This document shows positions 51,705 through 64,000 of a stretch of DNA of 64,000 bases, in pieces (position 1 is the first letter of the stretch; every line of letters begins with the position of its first letter). Below the pieces are notes generated by a model. It did not search any database. It was given only the letters and a program-made list of their open reading frames with translations, and was not told where the DNA came from. The DNA comes from Halocaridina rubra (lineage: Eukaryota > Arthropoda > Malacostraca > Decapoda > Atyidae): positions 105,001 to 169,000 of the forward strand of contig JAXCGZ010009463.1 of assembly GCA_037179515.1 (NCBI GenBank). Direction: 5' to 3'. A program made the position numbers and the translations under genes.

Positions 51705-51950
51705 TTTCGTGTGGCGAAATGATTTGCAAAATTGTAACCTATTTTTATTTATTGTATATTCGCTGTTTATTCGGTGTTGGTTTTATTAATTTTTGTCCGT
51801 ATTTATGATTTCAATTTAATTTCTCATTTATTCATGCATTACTTTGCAAATGTTTGAAATGGTCAAGTTGGAGTTTTTAATATTTACTGAGCTCTTATGC
51901 AAAACTCATTTATATTAAGTTCCTATAATGTCCCGAATTTAATGAAGCAG

Positions 51951-51953
<3 letters not shown>

Positions 51954-52020
<67 letters not shown>
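51954..52020. repeat. (TA)n microsatellite
   Basis: About 67 bp of TA. Confidence 0.97.
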
Positions 52021-52022
<2 letters not shown>

Positions 52023-53119
52023 AAAGTTTATTAGGTTTGTATTGTAATTTCTAATATCAAAACATATCCAGTGTCAAATTATAAGTATTGAATCATATTG
52101 GTTCCTGTTACCAGAGGCTGTTACAAATAAAGCTCTCTTAATTGATTGTGTTGTCTTTTACAAGCTCATTTTAGATGTTTAAACAGTAGAAGAAAAACTT
52201 GGGTAATACTATTTTTAATTTTTAAGTGATGGGAATGATTAACGCTGTTAATTATTGATGATGATATAGCATAAAAATCTGAGTACTACAGAAGTCTCTG
52301 CTCCCATGCATTAACAACAGATTGCTTTAGTTTAATGTAACTACATTTTTAGTGATTGCATTAAAAGAATTCTAGATTTACAAATTAGGATTTATTGAGT
52401 TGTATAAATACAAGAAATGCAAAATCATATTCATTCAGAGTTTATTTAAATTCATATTTAAGGTTACAACTGCTAGAACGCCCATCCCTTTCTCTCTCTC
52501 TCTTTTTTATTCCTCTGAATTGATTTGATTATATCCACATTTTCTTTACTCCAAATACATTTTCTCATTCTCATTACTTATCTCTGTCTATCTATCTGTC
52601 TGTCTATCTATCTGTATAATACGAGTATTATACACATATAAACACACGCACCCTTAGACAAGGATTTCTCGTCTCCAGTCTTAGAAGAAAGTCTTGAAAT
52701 ATACTGTATATAGGTAGATATTTGAAAGAGTTTTGGCATTAGAAGGTTCATGAATATTTTTAATAGGTGTAACTCAGTATTATATTCTTGAAGCCGGTCC
52801 TTTTACGTAATTGAAAGATATACTAAATTTAGCAGAGAATCAGAAACGATGAATTAGTTACCAAAATATTTCAAAACAGTTGATGCTCAGGTTTCTTAAG
52901 TTTGGAAAATAGACTATAGAATGAACACCGTTACTTATACAGCTGTTGAAAACGCTAATGACCTTATATGTGAAAATATTTCTGCACATGAGTTCACCTC
53001 AAACGTCATACTAATATCAAGTTATTCATCGTCGTAGATACAGAGGCATATTACAGTCGTTTCAGAAATAATGTAAGCTGAATATGGTGTGGTTGTGGTT
53101 GGATATGAGACTATCTACC

Positions 53120-53141
53120 CATCTATCTATCTATCTATCTA

Positions 53142-53214
<73 letters not shown>

Positions 53215-53218
53215 GTAT
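53120..53218. repeat. Compound (TATC)n(TA)n(TATG)n array
   Basis: About 6 TATC units, about 57 bp TA, then about 4 TATG units. Confidence 0.95.
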
Positions 53219-53528
53219 ATAGTAACCTGATCAAAGCTAACCTAACAATAAATATCATGGGATTTATCCTGGCAGCGTTCCAGTTTGCAGATTCCTATAT
53301 TCCTGACACCTAATAATCTGAATGTATTTTTGGTATAGTACACGCAGTTGATTGCAGGGATTGATTTAGGTTAGGTTAGGTGTGGTTAGTTTACGTGCTT
53401 GATAGTTGCTTTGAGTTGAATATGGGTCAGCAATTTAAGAATCATCAACGTTGACTTTGCAAAATGGGAATCGGCAGTCTGTTCCTAATTCTTTATCCTA
53501 CGCTGGGGGTATAGGAGATATTTACCAT

Positions 53529-53563
53529 TAATAATAATAATAATGATAATAATAATAATAATG

Positions 53564-53595
<32 letters not shown>
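53529..53595. repeat. Imperfect (TAA)n
   Basis: About 67 bp of TAA with some TGA variants. Confidence 0.92.
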
Positions 53596-54497
53596 TATAA
53601 TCAACAGAATACCTAAAAGATAGGAATGCATTTTGTAAATGTGTCATTTCTTAGAGATCAAGACAAGGAGAAGAGCAATTGTGGGAAGACTATGCGTTAA
53701 TTTTCCTCTTTAAAGTTGACCTTTTTGGTCTCGTGTAACGCGTGGAAAACTTCCAACAGTAACCCGAGATGATACAGTAGCAGGAAAGGTAAGTAATGAA
53801 CCTCTTGTTATGCAAGAACTGATCGGCAATATAGTAGTTCTCGCTCTTTGCTTATTACCCGCGAAGTCTAGAGTTAACTTCGCTGTAGTGTCACCAAAGT
53901 TGTGGAAAAAAAGAAAAACAAAACAATGGATAGCCTCACAACTGACAGGTTCAGAGCAGAGGAGGGATATATTTTATTGGGATCCCATCTCAGTTTCCAA
54001 AGGGCATTATCATATACATATATTTCAGTATACTTACTTTAGTACAAAGACAATGGGATATAAAGCAGCGTGGGAACGACATGATCAGAATATAATTATT
54101 ATTATTATTTTTTCTCAATTTTTGGTTTCTTTATGATATATGCCATCGCATACCAAATAGTAATATCAGTATCGAAACCAGTTCCTTCGCACACGTCTAG
54201 GACTATGACCATAAGTTTTAAGTTTTTTTTTTATTTTTATTTTTTTTATTAAAAATTGATACTTGTTGGGCTTTGCTTTTCCCGTTTCAAGGTCTTTCCT
54301 AGTGGTTCGCTTTATTTCCTAGTTACACATTTTTTTTTTATTATTATTTGAATGCTGAATGAACCTACTTCAATTCATTTAGGAATTGCTACCATTAAGA
54401 GGAGAACGAAAATACTTAGGCACTAAACCATATTTGAGATTGTTGAAAGTCAGACGCTGGTTAACGTATCAAAATGTTGAGGTAGTGATGACCATAG

Positions 54498-55487
54498 TAT
54501 GTAGCTATAGATAAACAATGGTTAAAAGACAGAAAACAGAGGGTTTGCATAAATGGAGAGAAATCGGAGTGGGGCTCGGTTACTAGCGGGGTACCACAAG
54601 GCTCGGTACTGGGTCCCCTATTATTCATCGTATATCTAAATGATCTGGATTCGGATATCAGTAGTAACCTAAGTAAATTCGCAGACGACACTAAAATAGG
54701 TAGAATTATAAATGGAAAAGAAGACATTCATGCTTTACAGGAAGATTTAAATAGATTATCTGAATGGTCGGACAAATGGCAAATGGAATTTAATGTTGAA
54801 AAATGTAAAGTAGTTAAAATGGGTACTATGAAAGACTATACTAGTTATAAGCTAAATAACCATGAAATCATGAGTTCTCAGTGTGAAAGGGATTTGGGAG
54901 TTCTGGTGAGTAGTAATCTTAAGCCAAGAGAGCAATGCACAGCAGTCAGAAATAAAGCAAACAGAATTTTAGGATTTATTTCAAGAAGTGTTAGCAATAG
55001 GACGAAAAAAGTTATTTTGCAGCTCTATCTTGCATTAGTTAGGCCCCATTTAGATTATGCTGTGCAATTCTGGTCACCCTTTTATAGGATGGAAATTGAA
55101 TCCTTGGAGAGAGTGCAGCGAAGAATGACCAAGATGATACACAATATCAGAAATCTACCATATGAGGACAGATTAAAAAAACTTAATCTACATTCTCTAG
55201 AGAGGCGAAGAGTTAGGGGGGATATGATTGAAGTGTATAAATGGTTTAAAGGGATTAACAAGGGAGATATTAATAAAGTATTAAAAATTCATGATCAAAC
55301 CAGAACTCGTAATAATGGATTTAAGCTTGATAAATTTAGGTTCAGAAGAGAATTTGGTAAAAATTGGTTTGGTAATAGAGTAGCTGATGCATGGAACAGG
55401 CTTCCTAGTAGGATAGTAAATGCCAATACCTTAGACACCTTCAAATGTAGATTAGATAGACATATGACAGAGGTAGGGTGGGTATGA
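54498..55487 (+). pseudogene. 5'-truncated non-LTR retrotransposon reverse transcriptase (CR1/jockey-like), frame open for 329 codons
   Basis: The frame is open from just after a TAG at 54495 to TGA at 55485-55487. It enters inside the reverse transcriptase: SGVPQGSVLGPLLF (RT block 4), then the catalytic KFADDT at about 54675-54692, then thumb/C-terminal phrases typical of CR1/jockey-like elements (ERDLGVLVSSNL, NRILGFISRSV, YLALVRPHLDYAVQFWSP, ADAWNRLPSRIVNA). The endonuclease and the N-terminal part of RT are missing, as expected for a 5'-truncated insertion. There is no frameshift or stop in the 329 codons, so it is fairly young. The family normally copies its RNA by target-primed reverse transcription; this copy cannot act alone. 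Confidence 0.92.
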
Positions 55488-55650
55488 ATAGGTTAGTGCT
55501 TATTAGAAAAATCTTAAAAAGAAAAATAGAATAAATAAGTAGAGTAGAATAGAATAGGTTAGACATGCTGAAAATACCATTCAAAAATGGAGCTGCCTCG
55601 TGTGTGCCAGTAGGCATGTTGCAGTGTCTCCTATTCTTATGTTCTTATAT
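54498..55650 (+). mobile_element. 5'-truncated CR1-like LINE with 3' UTR
   Basis: Comprises the RT frame plus about 160 bp of 3' UTR ending ATTCTTATGTTCTTATAT, i.e. about two copies of an 8 bp unit. CR1-clade LINEs characteristically end in short 8 bp repeats instead of poly(A). The 5' edge is taken from the start of homology and may be up to about 30 bp further left. Confidence 0.8.
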
Positions 55651-56271
55651 GTACCTCTGATTGATACTTGTTCAATAATTATTGAGAATAATGTAATACA
55701 CTCTGTCGAAGGTCCTGCAAAATATAGACATACAACTCCAAATTAATAGGTCTAATATTTTAAAGATATTTGTTTAAAAAATAGACTTTTATAATTTTGA
55801 GGACATGTAATTTTCCACTTTCGTTACTTACAAGTGAAATGGAAAATTCTTCCATGGCACCCCATCCATTATTAGTGCAGATGGAGTCATTCAATCTGGC
55901 ATTGAAGGATAAATGGCAGAGTCAGTTGTTGGATAATAATTTCAAATTTCTCGCTAGTGATTTTATTGTGTTTTTGGTTATGTAAATTTAAAAGTCAAAC
56001 TTCTACCGGATTTGAAAGTTGATTGAGAGACAAATATCTCCTTTAGTGAAAAATTCATTGCTCGCGGCAGGACATTTTTATATTTGTAATACATTTGTAA
56101 GATACGCCAGTAATATGGTAAAAAGGCATTCAACGGTTTCAACGATTCCCCTTCATATGATATATTTTATTAGTCAGATTTGACCATATTCCCCACATTC
56201 GAAACTCCTCTCTCTTCATGGCTACTTTCCAACATTTGATCCTGTGTTATCCAGTTTTGTTTACTTGGGTA

Positions 56272-56272
<1 letters not shown>

Positions 56273-56305
<33 letters not shown>
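56273..56305. repeat. (TTA)n microsatellite
   Basis: About 11 TTA units. Confidence 0.94.
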
Positions 56306-56308
<3 letters not shown>

Positions 56309-56398
56309 TACTTTAATGTTATTTATGTTATTAATGTTATTTTAATTAGCTCCTTTCGACTCCTTTCATTTTAATAGTAAGCTCTATTTCTTTTAGAT

Positions 56399-56401
<3 letters not shown>

Positions 56402-56473
<72 letters not shown>
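56402..56473. repeat. (TA)n microsatellite
   Basis: About 71 bp of TA. Confidence 0.97.
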
Positions 56474-56477
<4 letters not shown>

Positions 56478-57199
56478 GGTGTTTATTTATTTATTTATTT
56501 TTAGAAATCGTATCACATTTTTAAATGAATAATTACGATTGTGCCTGATTCTCATGTTTATCTTAAGTACATGTTTCCAGAAAAAGAGGAAAAGTCCCAT
56601 TGTTTGATATATTCGTATGAACCCATTCCGGTTTTCCAACTGTTGTCTTGTTTCACTTCGAAAGGTCCAATGATGCTTTTAATATATATTGTATTACTCT
56701 CTCCGAAGCTCAGGATATCTGCATGTTTGTAATCTCCCCATGGCGTGATGCAAATGTTAGGCCGTCTCATTGGAGAATGAATTTTCTGGGCTGTTGCTGC
56801 GTCATGTATGAAAATTATCTCAGAAGTCATGAATGTAGTGGTGCTCTTTTTTTACAATTTGCTGTCTGGGTTCTTGTTTATAAAATGGCGAAAATATCTC
56901 TGAATAATCTGGGTGCATCGGAGCATACAAATGGCCTAAACAGGCTGGGAAGTTGGTAAAACTTCATTTTCATTACTCTGCTGTCTCATTCTTATACAGG
57001 TAGAAAAACAGCGAGGACTCTTTGATATTAATGTTATTTTCTCTCGAAACACGATAGAGAAGCTTGTTTTACATTAGTATCGCTTTGTATCGTGCATAAT
57101 GAAAAGAAGTAAAAGAAGAAAATCTCATCTCTGTTTTGATTTTTGTTGCGATCACGCTTTCCTTCCTGAATTTAAAACTTGAATGCAAACAGGATACAA

Positions 57200-57203
<4 letters not shown>

Positions 57204-57291
<88 letters not shown>
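57204..57291. repeat. (TC)n microsatellite
   Basis: About 88 bp of TC. Confidence 0.97.
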
Positions 57292-57292
<1 letters not shown>

Positions 57293-57317
57293 GATTTAGA
57301 TTTTATTCATTGAATTT

Positions 57318-57369
57318 GTATTATTATTATTATTAGTATTAGTATTATTATTATTATTATTATTATTAT
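57318..57369. repeat. Imperfect (TTA)n
   Basis: About 50 bp of TTA/TTAG units. Confidence 0.9.
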
Positions 57370-57847
57370 CGTCTTATTATTAATTAATATTTTATATTTA
57401 ATATCAGTGTTATTACGGTTTTGCCACCTTAGACACAAATAGTACGATATTATGACTTTTTTTTACATTCGTTATAAATCACTGAAAATTTTACTTCTAG
57501 AGAACTTTAGTGGTGGCTCCTCATTCCTTTTCTCTAAAATTTTATGCAGTTCAGTGATCTTCAGCTGTGTTTTGGTGCGGAACATATTTTTCTCTTTGAC
57601 ATTTTATCAGTGTCAGCTGCCCATATACTTAACCGTTAAAGGGGTACAATGGAGAACATTTGTTCAAGAGGATATTTACTCTCAGAGTTTCTTATTACAA
57701 TCGTGACTCTTTCAGTTTTTCTGGGTTAGACTAATGCTCAAACTGTTGCTTAGTCATGTTGATTATACTCTGATAAATACTTGGGTGTCGCCACGGTATT
57801 ATTCTTGTTTTGAAGGGTGTGTTCATTCCGTCAATTGTGCACTTAAT

Positions 57848-57962
<115 letters not shown>

Positions 57963-58434
57963 AACAATGCAGTACACGATTGACGAGATATGTGTACGTA
58001 GTAATTAACTTTTTTAATATTAACACCTTTGAAAACCTTTTCGGCCTGGGTATTTCCAAGTCTTATTGCTCCTGGTGCAGCACCACAGATGATGTCAGCA
58101 TATCACAGAGGGCCTAAATGCTGTAAAAATGATTGCAATCGGCCATGCGTCTGCCTAGGCAATTTGGAAATAGATGTCGCCTTATTCATGTGTGATCAAG
58201 ATATGCTCATAGTTTATTCGTATATGATTCACGAGAAGTGCGTAAATGTTATAAATATGATTGTTTTGACTATGAAAGGAAACACAAAATAACAGAGTAC
58301 CTTAGTGTTTACGAGTGCATTTATCTATTCATATTCAGAGGTAATTCTGAAGGTGGTAGATACCAGTAAAACGATAAGGTATTCTGTTCCAGTTTGCTCC
58401 TCGTTATCATAATAATCACATAAATGTGTGCGTA

Positions 58435-58436
<2 letters not shown>

Positions 58437-58484
<48 letters not shown>
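58437..58484. repeat. (TTA)n microsatellite
   Basis: About 16 TTA units. Confidence 0.95.
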
Positions 58485-58486
<2 letters not shown>

Positions 58487-59918
58487 GGTGGAAATAAATG
58501 TAATCCCAAACTGCGCTTGTTCAGAACACACTACAGAATGACAGTGCATCATTCTGTATAGGAAATGAGCACATTCTAGTTGTGGTCTGTTTTCCATGTA
58601 CAGTAGCTTTAGAACCTAACTTTTTGCTTGTACCCAATTTATCTACAATATTTAGATAAACGCATTATCATATGAACAGTTATAAACCATAATTCAACTG
58701 ACGGGAATTCGAACCCACATTACACTTGCACTCTAGTTTTGCCCTTTAGCTTTAGGAGTTATCATCGTTGCCCTAAAGTTGAAAAATAGTTTGGAACCTA
58801 TGAAATCAGAAAACGGAAATCTTTACTGACATATATAGCAGGAAATTAAAGCATTCTATTGACTGATTCATGTTCACAGTATGTAGTAGGTGTTTCCGGA
58901 ATTGTTTCAAAATATTGCGCTGTATAGGAAACTGATTTAATATGATCCTATAAAGGTGAATAAACTTTCAAAGTACCTTACCTTACACGAGAAAACGCCA
59001 GGGAACGCCCTGTAAAGATAAAATGTTCTCATATACATACATTGTGTTTGTGGACGGGGAAAAAAAAAAGCATATGCTGAAAGTAACCTCATAGGAGGCT
59101 AAACAAGCTAGAGATTTTTCATATGCGTAAGATCCAATCTAACCTTATTTAAGATACTTACATGACCAAGCACAGGGATTTCCAGGATCGTAAGTCATCT
59201 TTGTATTCGCCAGTTTATCAAAGGAAAATTTAAAATAAATATGTTTCGCTATATAATTACGTAAACTTTAAAGCATGTTTCAGTTTTATTCCAAGAAAGT
59301 TTCAGTTACCTGAAAATAATATGGACATAAATTCACTAATTAAATGTTGTACGTATAAAAATGTGTACATTTTCTCCTTCTTAACTATAACACCGCTTAA
59401 TACACGGAAGAAGTCGTGTAACCTCCAGTAATGGGGCAAAATGTTTGCCCTAAAAATATTCTTCATCAGTATAATGATATAAGTATACCTACTAAAGATA
59501 GTATTTATGTGAACCTTAATTCAAGGAAAGTGTTTCTAGTTAGAATTTACAGACTTATAACGCATTCTTTATCAAGTTTAAAATATATACTTGGGTAGAT
59601 GTACCACATAGGGAGACACATCCAGTTTGTTTAACAAGTCAGAAGTCTATAATGAGGAAAAGTATTCTCATCATATACGGTATGTTTTTGTATATACTGG
59701 ACAGTTTTATAAGTTTAATAATGATGAAAAGTATACTCATGTACAGAGATTCTTGTATGTCACCCCTCGGAAACTCAGTTGGCTTCCCGAGTACACCATT
59801 AGAAAAGTGGAGAGAAAGTGGTGGAAAGGTATATTCATGACTTTTGGTCTTCGATATAGATTAAAATACCTTCAGCTATCAAGGGAAAAAAATAAATTGA
59901 TAAGCAGTTTATGTATTA

Positions 59919-59922
<4 letters not shown>

Positions 59923-59976
<54 letters not shown>

Positions 59977-60013
59977 ATATATATATATAGATAGATAGAT
60001 AGATAGATAGATA
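59923..60013. repeat. (TA)n(GATA)n array
   Basis: About 65 bp TA with one TTTA break, then about 6 GATA units. Confidence 0.95.
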
Positions 60014-60227
60014 CTTCATTGACCACAAAATACATCGATAAATTATATACATAGCATAGTAGATTAGTTACTCTCTTCAATAATACAAAACTCATATAAA
60101 AATTAAACTCAAAAGTTTAAATTGTAGTCCAAAAACTAAACCGTTATCAAATATAGATGGCATAACTAGCAATATGAAATGAGCAATTCACTGCAAAAAA
60201 TAAACATGGTCTCCATACCTTCACCGT

Positions 60228-60468
60228 TCAATACAATGCTAAAATATTATGAATTATCATACATACGGTATCAGGCGTGAATTGATCAGAATGCATTAAC
60301 TGTTCCAAAGTATCAAAATTATGACTCTGCCTAAGTTGACCGGTGAGCGGACAATATTGAACCACATGTCGTTCATTCTGTACATCACCACACATACACA
60401 AACGTTCCTCTGACAGCAACTTCAATTTTATGTGGATGCATGCTCTGCGTAAGGCTAGGGATTATGCA
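60228..60468 (-). pseudogene. Retroelement C-terminal remnant with CCHC-like knuckle
   Basis: On the minus strand about 80 codons are open. They read LRRACIHIKLKLLSEERLC then MCGDVQNERHVVQYCP, a C-X-C...H....C arrangement like the cysteine/histidine motif near the C-terminus of many non-LTR retrotransposon ORF2 proteins (usually CxxC...H....C). Both ends are cut off and no RT motifs are nearby. A chance ORF cannot be excluded. Confidence 0.4.
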
Positions 60469-60539
60469 CACTGTGTCAATAATGATAAATACTAATATAA
60501 TTTTATAGTTTTCATAATATATATTAATTTGATTAATTT

Positions 60540-60697
60540 GGGGCTACGGTAGCTCAATCGGGATGTGACGAGCCTGATAAACGCGGGTTCAATCCCTTCG
60601 CGGGATGCTTGGAAAGTCATACAGCCTTAATCCTCCTTTTGGGTTACAGCCTGTTTGTGACCACCCCCATTCGATTGGGGACTAATTATGAAACAAT
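60540..60697 (+). repeat. tRNA-derived SINE, family S2
   Basis: GGGGCTACGGTAGCTCAATC (A-box-like), GCGGGTTCAATCCCTTCGCG (B-box-like), then CATACAGCCTTAATCCTCC, CCACCCCCATTCGATTGGGG and ACTAATTATGAAAC in S2 order. Confidence 0.72.
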
Positions 60698-60977
60698 GCG
60701 TGATGTTTGTACGTTCTCCTGTTCGTTAATGGTCATGTTTTTACGGTCTGAGATGGTATGCTTAGTCTCCCTTCCTAGAGCACTTAGGATGAAGAAGAAA
60801 AGAAGAGTGGTGGCCCTCGTATAGTAGTAACCCCTGTCAACTGAACAGGTTCGGTGATTACAATATTAGTTGTGATTATTTCACTGGTGCAATTGGAAGA
60901 TCACGGGGGCCCGGGTTTCGATAACAGAAGTGCCCATTCAGCAGCTGTCAGTGAAAGAACTTAGTTTTTTATACCCT

Positions 60978-61112
60978 ACTATAGCACAGTTCTAGAGAGC
61001 TCGACTCAAGAAGTAACAAACCCATGTTCGTGCTTACCGCGGAGTGTTAGGAAGGGCATTCAGCCTTAAAACCAATTTCCAACCTGTCCTTGTTCATCCC
61101 CATAGGAAACAA
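60978..61112 (+). repeat. SINE family S2, degraded copy
   Basis: TATAGCACAGTTCTAGAGAG CTCGACTC head, then AGGAAGGGCATTCAGCCTTA, CAATTTCCAACCTGTC and CATCCCCATAGGA. The B-box area (CATGTTCGTGCTTACCGCGG) is weak. Confidence 0.65.
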
Positions 61113-61807
61113 TTGTAAAGCAAATAGATAAATATCAACTTTTGCTCTACCTCTAGCTACAGAGAAAAACTATCATTTTCGTCTGAGACTATCAAGAATG
61201 GCCGAATGACACCTGTGGTCTTTGTTGACATTTTTTATGTCCTTTTGAGAGAATTATACCCTTGCCTACAGAATGCAAAGCATCTTCCCAATGTCCAATG
61301 AAATGTATAGTTGAAATAAAAAGACCAGCTCTCTCTTTTATCTTATCATGTATACAGCTACGAAGTAAAGCAGGTCACCCTGAAAAGAGAAAGAAAGACT
61401 CCTTTACTAAGAATAGGTCACTGCATTTCAACTCTCTAACCTAATGGCTGGTAGAATGAAGCTTTCTCCTCCAGTGTGGTGATTTCGTTTAGTTGAAGGA
61501 AAAAGGTCAACTGTTTTACGAGGATACTTGGACCTTTTTATGGCTGACTTTTTATTATTCGTATTATTATTTCACCTTAATGGAGTTTTGTTTTTTGCCC
61601 TTCTTTTTATTTTCAATGAAACAAGGTTTTGATATTGTTATGAAGCCTCTTAGAATTAAATGCGAAATGGCCTCTTTGCTTTAATTATGCCTATGCGATC
61701 CTCGTTATATGTTGTCTGCTGCGGTGTTTATAGCTTTATTTTATCATAATATTTTTCTAGTATAGTTTATACAAACGTGTTTTCATCGTGCATATGCCTT
61801 TAGATAG

Positions 61808-61960
61808 AAGCCGCGGTTGCTCAGTGTAGAGTTTACGAGTAAGGAAGCATTGACGCGTGTTTCATCCGACCTCGAGGTATCGGGAAGGGCATCCAGCCTA
61901 TATTCCAACCTATCTCTGTCCACCCCCATTCAAATCAGGACTAATTTCGACACATAAAAT
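61808..61960 (+). repeat. tRNA-derived SINE, family S2
   Basis: GAAGCCGCGGTTGCTCAGTG head, TCGGGAAGGGCATCCAGCCT, ATTCCAACCTATCTCTGTCC, ACCCCCATTCAAATCAGGAC and TAATTTCGACAC in S2 order. Same strand as its three neighbours. Confidence 0.7.
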
Positions 61961-62159
61961 GATACTCACATTATACTCTTAAGATCCAAATGCATGATGG
62001 TTGCGGCTCAGGTATTACCTTTTTTTTTTTTAATACCGTAACAGGAGCCTCTGTCTCAATACATCTATTAAAAATATGTAAATTTGAATTTTTTTTTTTT
62101 ATACTATTGGAGTCTTGGAATACTCTTACAATAGTCGTTACTTGGGTATCGTATATATA

Positions 62160-62330
62160 GGGGCCATGGTGGCTCAGTGGTAGAGCACGCTGTTCGGTAA
62201 ATGACGAGCCTGGCCAACGTGGGCTTGAACCCACCACGGGGTATTAGGAATGGCATCCAGCCTTAATACCCAAGTTCCAAGATGTCTTGACCTTTCCCAT
62301 TGGAGTCGGGACTAGTTGTGACACGTAAAA
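62160..62330 (+). repeat. tRNA-derived SINE, family S2
   Basis: GGGGCCATGGTGGCTCAGTG GTAGAGCACGC is a good A-box and GTGGGCTTGAACCCACCACG a good B-box. The body has GGAATGGCATCCAGCCTTAA, TACCCAAGTTCCAAGATG, CCCATTGGAGTCGGGACTAG and TTGTGACACG. The head looks tRNA-like but has no matching acceptor stem. Confidence 0.75.
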
Positions 62331-62379
62331 CAGTGCAAATGTATGTTACCTCTATTCTTTTTTTAAATTTAACAATTCA

Positions 62380-62517
62380 TTACGGTTCTCTTTCTATGCT
62401 TATATCAACACCGAATATTCTTGGATATTCGTTACACGTCTCATTATCCCTTCACATCTGACAAGTCACAGTACTCCCCATCTCTGTTTCTCTATGTTTC
62501 CTTCGTGCCCAGTCCCG
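62380..62517. repeat. Dispersed repeat S5, copy 3
   Basis: ATGCTTATATCAACACCGAA, TTGGATATTCGTTACACGTC, ATTATCCCTTCACATCTGAC and CCTTCGTGCCCAGTCCCGAT follow the order of copies 1 and 2. A (TA)n array begins within about 6 bp of its end. Confidence 0.72.
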
Positions 62518-62521
62518 ATTA

Positions 62522-62523
<2 letters not shown>

Positions 62524-62591
<68 letters not shown>
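62524..62591. repeat. (TA)n microsatellite
   Basis: About 68 bp of TA next to repeat S5. Confidence 0.97.
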
Positions 62592-62594
<3 letters not shown>

Positions 62595-62715
62595 CCGTCT
62601 TGGTGTCACAATCATAAAAAAAAAAGTTCAACCGGACCTGTGGTGTCTGTAGTGTCTGATGTCGTCTTTTCTAGTGACCACTTCATTATTTTTCTTTCGT
62701 TGTTGCTGAAATAAA

Positions 62716-62718
<3 letters not shown>

Positions 62719-62810
<92 letters not shown>
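62719..62810. repeat. (TC)n microsatellite
   Basis: About 92 bp of TC. Confidence 0.97.
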
Positions 62811-62813
<3 letters not shown>

Positions 62814-63105
62814 ACGGAGATGTTGGTTCCTTCCAGGTTTGATTGAAACAATCAGACTATATATATTTTTGTGCATATATTGTTTTTGCATTACTATTTA
62901 AATTTATTAAGAAATTATCGGTTCAGTTAATTTTTTCTTTAGCTATTCAGTTATTTATTTATTTATTTACTTATTTCTCTCCCTATTCATGCCTCAAATA
63001 TTGATAGGTATTTACACTACTAAATATTTCACTGAAAAAAAAATTAGGATGTTGAACATTGACGTACGATAAAATAATATATATTTGTCTATCACTCACA
63101 TACAG

Positions 63106-63110
<5 letters not shown>

Positions 63111-63162
<52 letters not shown>

Positions 63163-63172
63163 ATATATATAT
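63111..63172. repeat. (TA)n microsatellite
   Basis: About 62 bp of TA with one phase break. Confidence 0.96.
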
Positions 63173-63329
63173 AACTTTTACAGAAAATACGATGAAAATA
63201 GCATGCTAATAATAGTAAACAATCTAATAAGAAGAAGAAGATGCACAATTTCTCTCAAGTCCTGGGTTTTGTACCCAAGAGTAATTCAATTATCTATTGA
63301 ATGAAGAAATACTATTTTACCTATCAATC

Positions 63330-63589
<260 letters not shown>

Positions 63590-64000
63590 AATATTAACTA
63601 ATCATCACTAAAATAGGAAAGTTCACATGTTTATTATGTCAATAGCTGTTGTTGTCTATTGTGCCTTCTCTACTGAATACTTGGCACATTCGGTAAATGT
63701 AGACTTTTCCCAATATGAAGACTGACATCATACATATGCTGTTTAGTAAATGGGCAAAGCGTATAAAAACGACATATACCTTGAAGGGAAAGGGATGAAA
63801 AATTTCACGAAGAACAGAGAATAAAAAATCTAAGAAAATTTTCTAACTACATTAAAGTTATTGAATCATGAAATGAAGTACAAGCTAAACTTGACAAAAT
63901 ATAAGTGAGAATAATGCGAAATTGAAAAGAAATGAAATGAAAATATCGAAAACTGGAGGTGAATTATACACAACGCCAAGTACAAAATAAACAATATATT

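Noticed and set aside
53810..54136. 108-codon + strand frame
   Set aside because: Mixed composition but no family resemblance, and it ends in a TTA array. Could be a repeat remnant but unsupported.
59627..59923. 98-codon + strand frame
   Set aside because: No recognisable domain, AT-biased composition and no splice or start context.
62160..62245. A tRNA gene
   Set aside because: Good A and B boxes but no acceptor-stem pairing. The same head precedes a SINE body found elsewhere in the window.

Overview
The window looks like AT-rich intronic and intergenic DNA from an arthropod, most likely a decapod crustacean and possibly a penaeid shrimp. Three things point there: an extreme density of long dinucleotide and trinucleotide microsatellites ((TA)n, (TC)n, (TTA)n), many short tRNA-derived SINE-like copies and palindromic MITEs, and zinc fingers of the insect/crustacean Broad-complex type. 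The species call is inference.

The only host gene I can support is on the + strand, and it appears as a series of alternative 3' terminal exons. Each exon encodes one pair of C2H2 fingers, then a unique tail, a stop codon and usually a nearby AATAAA. The exons are: a partial one at the left edge (2-547, entering inside its second finger), A (7842-8131), B (10057-10385), C (26626-27218), D (27910-28655) and E (50498-51120). In all five complete exons the predicted acceptor is phase 1 and the first two bases are GG, GC or GT. If the shared upstream exon ends in G, every junction codon is glycine. This is the layout expected of one BTB-zinc-finger gene, in which a common N-terminal part (not in this window) is spliced to one of several finger modules. 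Finger spacing and the 'NSL.NH.S..H' end of finger 2 most resemble Broad-complex. The second-finger recognition helix is nearly constant, while the first-finger helix differs in every exon.

The rest is non-coding. 548-7841 holds a degenerate minisatellite with a period of about 120 bp, two MITE-like palindromes and SINE fragments. 10386-26625 and 28656-50497 are 16 and 22 kb gaps of microsatellites and dispersed repeats, including a degenerate minisatellite of about 60 bp period near 33.2-33.8 kb and a 480 bp element with terminal inverted repeats at 39.8-40.3 kb. 51121-64000 contains a 5'-truncated CR1-like LINE with an open reverse-transcriptase frame (54498-55487), another retroelement remnant, and four same-strand SINE-like copies between 60.5 and 62.3 kb. 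At least six dispersed repeat families occur two or more times within the window. No CRISPR, operon, rRNA or convincing functional tRNA gene is present.
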